Positions 1 to 8,971 of a stretch of DNA of 64,000 bases are shown here, in pieces. The notes beneath the pieces are model-generated. The model was not told the origin of the DNA. It did not search any database and worked only from the letters and a program-made list of their open reading frames with translations. The number at the start of each line of letters is the position of its first letter. Position 1 is the first letter of the stretch. The DNA comes from Pyrus communis. Lineage: Eukaryota > Streptophyta > Magnoliopsida > Rosales > Rosaceae. The stretch spans positions 19,169,428-19,233,427 of the forward strand of contig NC_084803.1 of the NCBI RefSeq assembly GCF_963583255.1. Reading direction: 5' to 3'. The translations under genes and the position numbers were made by a program.

Positions 1-216
1 AGGTAAAGACTAGGTTGACCCACCACACCTTTTCAAACAAGTGTTAGCTTTTCAATCTTGCATTGATGAAAAGGATGAAGGCTTCAAAAATCCTTGACTG
101 CTTAAAATCATGTAATTTGCGATTAATAAATAGAGTATTCGTCAACAAAAAACCATGCAGGGAGTGAAAAACATGCCCTTGTAGTTGCAGTCACAACAAA
201 ATATAAAAAATATAAA

Positions 217-217
217 T

Positions 218-276
<59 letters not shown>
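217..276. repeat. A-tract followed by (TA)n microsatellite
   Basis: An A run of about 18 bases is followed directly by about 22 uninterrupted TA units. This is a simple-sequence repeat and is likely length-polymorphic. No gene is attached to it. Confidence 0.95.
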
Positions 277-279
<3 letters not shown>

Positions 280-1117
280 GGGTCTAACTTAGCACGAAAT
301 TGAAACGCAATGTGCCAACTACTGTTAATTAATTATTGATATAATTATATATCAAATGATAATGTGAAATATTCAGTTGAGATAAGGAACTCCAATATAT
401 ATTTGTGGACGACAGTAAAATTGTACATGTGGGATCTAACTGATATAATATATAGTCAACGAAAATTGTTAATCGTGAATGTACTGTAGTATCATCTACA
501 TTTCAATTAAACATGTGAAGGCATGTGAGATTTCACAACATCAATAGTCGAAACTCAACCACTTACGGAAAAATCCAGCCCATGAAAGTGAATAAGGGTA
601 GTGACAAATTAAAACTAGAAAAACTCAAGTTGACTAGAACACCGCCTGTGTTTCTCCCTTGTCTATAATGTTTAATTGTAAATTATATTATGTCACCTCT
701 AACTATAAAGATAAAAAGGGATAAGAGATTAAAGAACACAAAAGACCATAAATAAAGTAGCATGAATCCGATCCATGATGCATGGAAATGGAAAGCTCCC
801 CCTGATATGCCATGGTGTTCCAAAATAATAAGCTTATCGAATCCAATGTGCAAACAGCAAAGGCAAAGCCAAGTTGATGAGACTTGAGAGTACGTACACG
901 TGTCAACTCAATAAATGTTCCAACGGTCACTGCCACCGCCACCAGAATCGACCGTTGCTCCATCACGTGCCTCCCCCACCGCCTCATTGACCCCTCTTTA
1001 CATGCCACTCATCTCTCTGCGCCCTCTGCTCTGCTCTGTTGTGTCTGATCTCTCTCTCACGTGTAAGAACCTTCCTCTCTCACAGTACCGTTGATGAATA
1101 CTAACTCTAACATCACA
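277..1117. other. intergenic, no gene recognised
   Basis: AT-rich sequence left of the first retrotransposon. A 101-codon open frame on the minus strand (703-1008) has no recognisable domain and no splice context, so I do not call it. A CT-rich stretch lies at about 1010-1080. Confidence 0.6.
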
Positions 1118-1323
1118 TGTACAGTTAGATAGAAAGAATGCTTTATGTATTCACTTTCTTAACGAGGAAGTAATTACAACAGAGTATATATACTTTGCTA
1201 AGTAAGTTTAGTGACTAATAATACTAGATTAACACCTAATCATAGTGATTAGTTACAAAACAATTGTAACAGATTTACAGCTGTTAAAAACAGAAAATAT
1301 CTAATGATGAGATGTCCATTTAC
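1118..1323 (-). repeat. copia-1 downstream (3') LTR
   Basis: Direct repeat of 8764-8971. I count about a dozen substitutions and one small indel over roughly 200 bp, so the insertion is not recent. The ends are blurred: the two copies share sequence from AGATAGAAAG to the GATGAGATGT block and diverge outside it. Confidence 0.88.
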
Positions 1324-1329
1324 CCTCCC

Positions 1330-2790
1330 TCAAGCTAAACGGAGGATCTCCAAGAGAAAGCTTGGACTGTAACAACTTGAATCTGGCCTTGGAAAGTGCC
1401 TTGGTGTGAATGTCTGCAATTTGATGATGATTACTAACATGATGAACTTGAATCAAATTTGCCAAAACAAGTTCTCTAATGTAATGATAGTCAAGTTCCA
1501 CATGTTTCGTGCGAGCATGAAATACTGGATTAGAAGCCAAAGAGATTGCATAAACATTCTCATAGCAGAGTCTAGGAACATGTCGAAGAGGAAAGGTGAC
1601 ATCTTTTAAGATTTTGCAAATCCATGTCAACTTGGCAATTATGTGAGCAAGAGATCAATATTCAGCCTCTGTGGACGATCGAGCAACTGTGTGTTACTTT
1701 TTTGCACTCCATCTAATCAAATTTGGACGGAGATACACACAATAGCCACTTGTTTATCTTCTGTCAAAGGTGCATCTAGTCCAATCAGCACCGGAATAGG
1801 CTGTGAGATGTAGGAGACCTTTCTTGAACCACAAACCTTTAGTAACAGAACCCTTAAGAAATCTCAAAATTTGTTTGACTGCTTGAAGGTGATTTTTTCT
1901 CAAACAATGCAGAAATTGACACACTTGGTTTACAACAAAAGAGATATCTGGTCTTGTCTAATTGAGGTACTGAAGAACATCTACCATGGATCTGTACTCT
2001 TTAGGATTAGTAAGTAAGGGACCAGTGTGATCTAACTTAGCTATTCCAAGTAAAGTAGAACATGGTTTACAGCCATCCATATTGGTTTTAACAAGTAAAT
2101 CAAGGGCATACTTGCCTTGCAACAAGAATATGCCTTCTGTGGTTCTGTGAACTTCTAACCCAAGAAAAAAAAATGGAGAGGTCCCAAATCCTTAACAGGA
2201 AATAAAGTGCTCAGTTGATGAATAAAGGCTTGAAAGTGAGAAGCATTTGAACCAGTCACTAGAATGTCATCTACATACACTATGACTATAATTAGAGAAG
2301 GCTTTGTGTGAACAAATAGAGAGCAGTTTGATTTGGAGTTTGCAAAACCAAGGGAGCTTAGAGTATGAAAGAAATTGTCATACCATGTTTTGGGGGCCTG
2401 TTTCAAGCCATAGAAAGACTTGTTGAGCTTGCAAACAAAAGATGACTTTGTTGGATCAATAAAGGCAGACGGTTGCTGAATGAAAACTTCTTTTTTGAGA
2501 GTGCCATGAAGGAAGGCATTACTGATATCTAATTGATTTAGAAACTAGTTGTGTTGAATTGCAATGTTAACAAGATTTGAAGTTTGACTGGTTTGGCAAC
2601 AAGACTAAATGTCTCCTGAAAATCAACCCCTTATTGCTGATGAAACCCTTTAGCCACAAGGCGAGCTTTGTACCTGTTAATGGTGCCATCAAGTTTTCTC
2701 TTAATTCTGAACACCCATTTGCACCCTACAACATTCTGATTCGAAGATGAGGGAACTAGAGTCCAAGTGCTAGTGTTTTGCAAGGCTTGA
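1330..2790 (-). pseudogene. copia-1 reverse transcriptase and RNase H remnant
   Basis: Read on the minus strand, the segment contains the reverse-transcriptase active-site block YVDDILVTGSN (about 2257-2290), preceded by KQAPKTWYD. Downstream is the copia RNase H block around SSTEAEY (about 1655-1680), followed by RTKHVELDYHYIRE and a HTKALSKARF tail close to the LTR. These are standard Ty1/copia landmarks. The frame is broken repeatedly: the RT is open only at 2155-2406 and the RNase H end only at 1301-1630. No functional product is expected. Confidence 0.88.
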
Positions 2791-2799
2791 AACTTTTTA

Positions 2800-3828
2800 G
2801 ACATTGCTTATCTCTAATGCTCATGTTTTGAAGCCCGTAAATAAGTAGTAGGTACAAAACTGCTAGTATCAATTAGATGCTTAGTAACAGCTAATATCTT
2901 GGGTTTAAAAATCCTAGCCTTGGACCTTGTTACCATTGGATGTGTATTTGTAGAGACAAGGGTTGGTTGGGAAGCAACAGGTACTAAAGACAAAGGTTCT
3001 TGGGATGCAACAAACACTGGTGATTGAGTTGAAATTGGAGAAGATGATTGTTGTGAAAACTGAGCTAAACTGGATAAGGATGCAATGTTATCCAAGACTG
3101 AGGGATTAGGCTGAGAGAAACTGGTGTAAGAGACAGAAAATGGAAGAGTAAAAGTTGATGAAGAGTTTGATATAGGTGTTGTGGATGCAAACCCCAATGT
3201 GACAGTGTCCTGTGACTATGGTAGACCTTTGAAAGGAAAATGATCCTCATGGAAAATGACAAGTCTTGAGATGTACAACTATTGTGTTTAAATGTCTAAG
3301 CAACTGTAGCCTTTATGTTGCAAATGATAGACGAGAAAGACACAATGTGTACTTTTGCCATCAAGCTTTGAAGATACATATGGTTTGAGCCAGGGATAAC
3401 AACTGCAACCAAAAGTCTTAAGCTTGGAATAATCTGGAGCCTTTTTGAATAGTAATTCCTAAGGAGATTTGTCTAGAGTAGATAAAGGGAATTGATTAAT
3501 AAGATACAAAGCTATGTTGAAGGCTTCAACCCAATATTTGTGAGGCACAGCTGAAGCTACTAAGAGAGTTCTAGCAGTTTCTGTGAGATGTTTATGTTTA
3601 TGTTCAACACACCTATTTTGCTCGGGAGTGTGAGGGCAACTATATTGATGACAAATACCATGATTGACAAGAAAAGAATTAAACGCAAAACTAGTGAATT
3701 CACCCTCCGTGTCTGATTAGAAAGTTTTGATTCTATTGCCAATCGAATTTTCAACATATGCTTTAAAACTGACAAACACATAAAAAACTTCAGATTTTGC
3801 CTTCAATGGAAACAGCCATGTGTATTTA
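2800..3828 (-). pseudogene. copia-1 integrase C-terminal half and linker to RT
   Basis: Minus-strand remnants follow on from the integrase core interrupted at 3829. An integrase-like stretch lies at about 3560-3825. It is followed by the Ser/Pro/Thr-rich linker (2814-3197), which carries HPMVTRSKA, the motif that normally sits between copia integrase and reverse transcriptase. Stops and shifts occur between the segments. The frame of this piece joins that of 6775-7004 when the DNA transposon and one TTA are removed. Confidence 0.82.
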
Positions 3829-4936
3829 GGGCTGGTTTGGTATTGCTGTGCTTTGAAAAAAAGCTGCTATGAGAATAAACGGCTGTGCTGTGAGAATAAG
3901 CGGCTGTGAAATAAAGCAGCAAAGTGTTTGGTAAACTTTTTTGTAAAAGTGCTTTTGGAAAAAAAAAGCGGTATGATAATGTTTGGTAAACTTTTTTGTA
4001 AAACAGCTGTGACTGTGTGAATTGACCAAAAAAGGTATAATACTAGATGTGCTATTAATTTAATTTTCTTAACAAATAAAAGTGAATTACTAAATATATT
4101 TTATTTTTAGAAGAAAAATATTTATAAACTTTATCTTAAATATTAATTAGTATGACAAACTACTTTAATAGAAATATTTTAGAGTGAATAGCTAGGATTC
4201 ATTAGTACAATATTATTAATGTACTCGAAAGTAGTCTAATTAGATGCATTCATCAAACTTGCATTCATCAAACTTGAAAGTAGTACAATATTGTTAATAT
4301 TGTTAATGTACGGTAGGAGAGTCGCTCTAATCAAGATATTATCGAAACTGGTGCTTAAGCAAGAGTTACATTTGGGGAGAACAGTCGGTGCACATAAGTT
4401 ATCAGCAACACCGGGTCTTGGTTTTTCGAAATCTCCCTAACAAACTATTATTACAGTTTCAATAAAATGAGATGCTATACATTAACTTCCGTCGCTGCTG
4501 TTTCTAAAAACCAGATACAATATCATCAATTGATTCCTCCCACGAATCGGCTGCTTCAATCTGGAAAACAATTAACGATAATGTACCCGTCAGCATTACT
4601 GTTTTGCATTACAGATTATGGGGTGTCGACGCAACCATAAATACAGACCTCTTGGCAAAGATCTAAAGCAAGACGAGCTCCTACAGCCGCCTCCTCGTGG
4701 TTATCTTTCACCTCCAAGTTGATTATCAGCACACATTTCCTAAGAGCATGGTCCCGGTTGTTGAGATCTATACATTGTTGCACACGGGTCAGACAAGCAA
4801 ACAAGGATGGTATCTTCAAGTTACAGATTAACTTCACAAATCTTCTTTTAGTTTTCATAAAACTAAAAGATGAACAAAAGTAGATGGTGCCAAACTAAAC
4901 GATCAACTAAACAGAAACTTTCAACCATCTAGTATG

Positions 4937-4967
<31 letters not shown>

Positions 4968-6771
4968 TCAAAATCTCTCTTGAGGTTTAAACTTTATCTT
5001 TTCCTTGAGATTCATTAACCACAAGTTCCTAGAACCAGCATCTCTGTTGTATGTATAAGTTCTAATAATCCTAGGAACCTATAAACTCAAGGTTTCTTAC
5101 TTTCTTACTTTCTTACATTTCCCAAATGGAAAAAGAATCCATTTCAAATATCAATCGTTGTTTGTTACCATCTCCAATGATTACGTTAAGCTGAAAGAAA
5201 TTGCATACCTATAACTTAAGAGCTCAAACTCTACCAGCAAGTCATATTCCAACAGCTCAACAGAAAGAGATTGCCAAGAAACAACACTACCAACACAAAG
5301 AAGAGCATTTGATTAATTGATTATCGAATGACTATGGACTATTAAAATCTAGAAGATACAAGCCAAAACTAGGAGAAGGGAGTTAAAACCAACCTTCAAT
5401 AACCATGTCAAAAACCTTTTCTTCGAATGTTAACACCACATCAAAGGAACCGTCGGCAGCATTGTCCTGCCATCGCTGAGGTGCCCGTTTGACTCCCAAG
5501 TTTCTTTTAAGCATAGGCAAGATGCCATTACGCTTGTACCTGTACTTATCGTCAAGGTTACACTTTGCATAAAAAACAACACAGTTCATAACGTAAAGTA
5601 CGCACATAAATTCCAGTTCATACATCCCACAATACTCGAGCATTGCTACACAGAGCTACCAATCAATAGTCGTCGTCATCAACTATTCTATACTCTTCGC
5701 TAAACACCTCGAACCACAAATATCGAATTTACTCTTAAAAGCCTTAAGGGTAAGGTCATACACAAAATCTATCAGACTGCCCACTTAATTTCCAAATATT
5801 GAAGCTTTGAACCTACAATCTCAGTTGCATATATCAACAGTCTTAAAGTCCTTCTTTTTCTTTCCTGTTAACCAATTTGCTCCTACCAAAACTTTTTGTT
5901 CGTACTATTTTCTAGATATTTATACGAATCTATTTCATCACCAAAATATCATATTCCCCAAAACCCAGAATTCGAAAAACCCAATTGAAACAAGAAAGAT
6001 ACATAATTTGAAAACCCCAATTGAACAAAATCGAGAGAAGAACAAGTTTAGAGGAGGAGGATACAGTTCGGGGTCTTTTCGCCGGAGATCGTCGAACATC
6101 TGCTTGTAAGGTGTGCCAAAGTCGTAAACATTGGGTTCTCTGAGGGAGGGACCAGGGAGCTTGACGTGGGCTCCGGTGCCGTACGACGCGACGTCGAAGC
6201 CCTGCCGCTTGAGGAGTGAGTGAGCCTCCATGCTCCGATTCTGGTTCGACGAACACACCATGCTCCATACCCTCATCCCTTTGCTCTTCCCACCCCTCTT
6301 TCCCTAATCTCCCCATCCCTCATTTGAAAAATCCAAACAAATAAATAAGAAGCTTACCTGGAGAAACCTGGAGAACGAGAGAACGAGTTTGCTAGTTTTC
6401 GGAACGACAGAATGAGAGAACGAGAGAACGAGAGAGAGCCTGAGGTTCGGGTTATGCGAGAGAGCTCTGAGGTGAAGAGCGTGCGAGAGAGTTCTGGAAA
6501 GGTGAGAGCGTAGGTGAAGGGAAAGGGAGGGCAGTTTTGGGTTATTCATATTTCATTAAATGTGTACACTGTTCACCAGTGTGTGGGTGAAAATAAGCTG
6601 CTTTTGGAAGCTGCAAATTGCAGCTTCTTGTCATCTCCTGGTTTTGGGCTTTTTTTCACCCTCAACTTTGAAACAAAGCTGCTTTTCAAAGTTTACCAAA
6701 CACCAAAAATTTTCATAGCTTTTTTTCATAGTAGCTTTTTTTTTTTAAGCACCTCAATCCCAAACAGGCCC
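3829..6771 (-). mobile_element. PIF/Harbinger-like DNA transposon carrying a host gene (Pack-type)
   Basis: The left end GGGCTGGTTTGG and the inverted right end GGGCCTGTTTGG form imperfect terminal inverted repeats. Similarity continues inward (GTGCTT, then an AAAGCT-rich tract, then TTTGGTAAAC). The element is bounded on both sides by TTA (3826-3828 and 6772-6774), the 3-bp target duplication of PIF/Harbinger elements. The host copia integrase frame is continuous when the element and one TTA are removed, which fixes both ends exactly. No transposase is present. The interior is a complete SSU72 gene with introns on the minus strand plus subterminal AT-rich sequence. Class assignment rests on the 3-bp duplication; hAT would need 8 bp, which is absent. 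Confidence 0.85.
4504..6276 (-). CDS. SSU72: SSU72-type RNA polymerase II CTD phosphatase, transposon-captured copy, C-terminally truncated
   Basis: SSU72 removes phosphate from Ser5/Ser7 of the RNA polymerase II C-terminal domain in the nucleus and acts in 3'-end processing (family knowledge). Four exons on the minus strand keep one frame: 6276-6065, 5539-5394, 4767-4649 and 4560-4504, all with GT-AG introns, giving 177 aa. Exon 1 holds the cysteine-phosphatase loop CSSNQNRS (C-x5-R) near residue 8 and the conserved GTGAHVKLPGPS. Exon 2 has NGILPMLKRNL and RWQDNAADGSFDVVLTFEE. Exon 3 has DLNNRDHAL and NLEVKDNHEEAA. Exon 4 ends at TAG (4504-4506), where plant homologues have Glu. The usual tail (QRRKLMYSISFY here) is still encoded behind it, to a TGA at 4459-4461, so a single substitution removes the last 15 residues. 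Whether the copy is transcribed cannot be seen. Confidence 0.88.
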
Positions 6772-7125
6772 TTAGTGAACTCATCCACAAATAGAACATA
6801 ATACTTGTAACCACTGACAGATAGAACTGGAGTTGGGCCCCAAACATCACAATGAATCAAGTCAAGACTGGCAGAGACACTACTAGTACTAAAGGAAAAA
6901 GGTAACTTATGATTTTTACCAATAGCACAATTTGTGCAAAAGAAGTTGACAGACTTGCCACCACTGTGAGCAAGTTGAGTTTTATTTAAAATCTTCCTGA
7001 ACATTGCTATAGAGGGATGTCCAAGCCTCCGATGCCATGTCTGAAGTGAAGCTTTAGTACTTAGAAAAGCTGATGGTGCAGATGCTGAGGGAATGCCTTG
7101 GAGAGGATAGAAACCTTCTCTAACT
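6772..7125 (-). pseudogene. copia-1 integrase N-terminal half
   Basis: The minus-strand frame (6726-7004) shows the GAG-pre-integrase zinc-binding region (CTNCAIGKNHKLPF) followed by the start of the integrase core (LIHCDVWGPTP and YYVLFVDEFTK). The frame is cut by the DNA transposon exactly after the TTA at 6772-6774. Upstream, 7005-7125 still resembles the pre-integrase region but contains stops. Confidence 0.85.
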
Positions 7126-7130
7126 GGTCC

Positions 7131-7529
7131 TTAAAAAAGCATTATCCCAGTAGAGCGATCCTTGATTGTAGAGCCATCGGAATCAAGGGTTAATGCACAA
7201 TAGTTATCTTTTAAAAACTGATAGGCAGAGAAAAGATTGAATTTCATCTTGGGAACATGAAGAACATTGTTAAATTGAAATGTAACAGATGGTATTTTAA
7301 GCATAGAAGTGCCAGAGTGATGAATGGACATACCTTGTCCATCACCAATGTAAACCTTATCTTCTCCAGAGTACAGAATGAGAGAATAAATAACAGCTAT
7401 ATCATTGGTGATATGACATGTGGTGCCAGAGTCAACCAGCCACGTAGGAGAAGAAGCTTTAGAGTTTATGTGAACACACATAACAACTAATTTGGCAGGG
7501 GGTATTTTACCAACAAAGGCATGATTCAT
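7131..7529 (-). pseudogene. copia-1 aspartic protease remnant
   Basis: This 132-codon minus-strand frame contains WLVDSGTTCHITND, the copia protease active site (D-S-G), then VYIGDGQGM and FNNVLHVPKMKFNLFSA. The order and spacing are typical of the family. The frame ends where pre-integrase sequence begins. Confidence 0.88.
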
Positions 7530-8763
7530 GCATTCATAGCAATCAATTGCTTTATGCTCGAAGAAGTGACATATTTGGCGAGGATTTTTGCCACCAAAAT
7601 TAGGACTAGAAATGTTGTTGTTGTGATTGAACCCACTAGAATTATAGCGATTTCCACCAGAGTTATTTAAAAAATAACCAGAGCCATTGCCAGAGTTATG
7701 AAAATTACCAAGAAACTGAGTGAAATTCTTGGAGTAGTTACCACGATTATTGCATTAAGATGCCCATTTGCCATTGCCACGATTGTTCTGAAACTTGGGA
7801 GGAGCATTGAATTGCGCAACATAGGCTTGTGGAAAAGGAAAGTATGGTGGTGTAGGGAGGAGATAACCCTGAGACCGAGCTGCAAATGCCTGGAAAAGTT
7901 ATTGAACAGAAGAGACAGTGCCTTTCTTTTTGCGATTCATGCATAATTCCTTGTTAATTTACAGACCATGCAATTCATCCAACGTGGTTGAAGAAATTCT
8001 CAACATAATAGAGTCAACAAAAGATTCATATTCATTAGATAAACCATTGAGAATGATAGCAATGAGTTCATGATCAGAAACTGGAGAACCAGTCGCCATT
8101 AAAGCATCGAAAATACCTTTGATGCGCTGCAGATACTCAGAAATTGAAAGATCACCTTTATGCACATCATGTAGATGAGAGCAGAGTTGATGAATATAAG
8201 CACTAGATACACCCCAAAATCGATTTTCAAGATTGAGCCAGAGATCACGAGGTGAAGTCACACCAACAGTGAACGAAATAATTTCTTCAGAGAGAGTAGA
8301 GTTAAGCCAAATTAGGATATTCTAATCCTTCTCGTACCAAGCTTCATAGGCCATGTTAGGGTTTCCGATGGGGCGACCATTCTGATCAAGAAGATAAGGT
8401 GGTAGACAGGGCTCGGAATCGTTAACAATGCTGGTGAGCTTGTAGTGCTTGAAAATTGGAGCAAAGAGAGCTTTCTAGACTAAGTAATTGTCAGGCTTTA
8501 GCTTCGTAGGCACCATACAACTAATATTCTGGATTATGATCGATGCAATCGACGAATTGGAAAAATTAGGGTTCATTGCAGAGAAATTGGGAGCGACAAA
8601 TTCAGTCGATGTAGGGCTCGGAGGAAAAATTTCAAGATGTGGAGGTGAAGAAGAAGACGACGCCATTGCTGAAGAGAAGAAGAAATTGAAGATCAAGAGG
8701 AAGAAGATGAAGATCGAATCGCAGAGAAAGGAGGATCGAAAGGTGGTGAAGCAGAGAGGCGAG
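7530..8763 (-). pseudogene. copia-1 gag remnant
   Basis: From the upstream LTR the minus strand encodes a Ser-rich start (MASSSSSPPHLE, within 8475-8771). Next is the UBN2/copia gag core (7959-8261: LWLNLENRFWG, SISEYLQRIKGIFDAL, NGLSNEYESFV). An Asn/Gly-rich stretch follows, then a CCHC-like knuckle near 7530-7580 (C-x4-H-x4-C pattern in CHFFEHKAIDC). At least two stops or shifts separate the pieces. Confidence 0.85.
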
Positions 8764-8971
8764 TGATACAAAGATAGAAAGAATGCTTTTTGTATTCACT
8801 TTCTTAATGAGGAAGTAATTACAACAGAGTTTACATACACCTTGCTAAATAAGCTTAGTGACTAATAATACTAGATTAACACCTAATCATAGTGATTAGT
8901 TAGAAAACAATTGTAACAGATTTACAGTTGTTAAAAACAAAAAATATCTAATGATGAGATGTTCCTTTACA
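8764..8971 (-). repeat. copia-1 upstream (5') LTR
   Basis: Direct repeat of 1118-1323. On the minus strand it begins TGTAAAGGAACATC and ends near CTATCTTTGTATCA. The following GTATCA-containing bases may be a degenerate initiator-Met tRNA primer-binding site overlapping the LTR end. Confidence 0.88.

Larger units (their letters stand above)
1118..8971 (-). mobile_element. decayed Ty1/copia LTR retrotransposon, split by a DNA transposon
   Basis: Two LTRs of about 205 bp flank, in minus-strand order, gag, protease, integrase, reverse transcriptase and RNase H, which is the Ty1/copia order. A polypurine-like GAGGGAGGG precedes the downstream LTR near 1323-1332. Many stops and frameshifts interrupt every coding segment, so the element is dead. 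A 2.94-kb DNA transposon sits in the integrase at 3829-6771; without it the element would be about 4.9 kb, normal for copia. I could not find a clear target-site duplication at the outer ends (tcaca against attac), so the exact termini are uncertain by a few bases. The gag and integrase resemble the RE1/RE2 type, a lineage guess only. Confidence 0.93.

Noticed and set aside
703..1008. 101-codon minus-strand frame
   Set aside because: No domain, no homology I recognise, AT-rich context and no splice or promoter support.
5930..6316. 128-codon minus-strand frame over SSU72 exon 1
   Set aside because: Out of frame with the recognised SSU72 exon; an Arg/Pro-rich shadow.
3829..6771. hAT classification of the SSU72-carrying element
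   Set aside because: The end sequence is compatible with several superfamilies, but no 8-bp duplication exists, whereas TTA on both sides and the restored host frame fit PIF/Harbinger.
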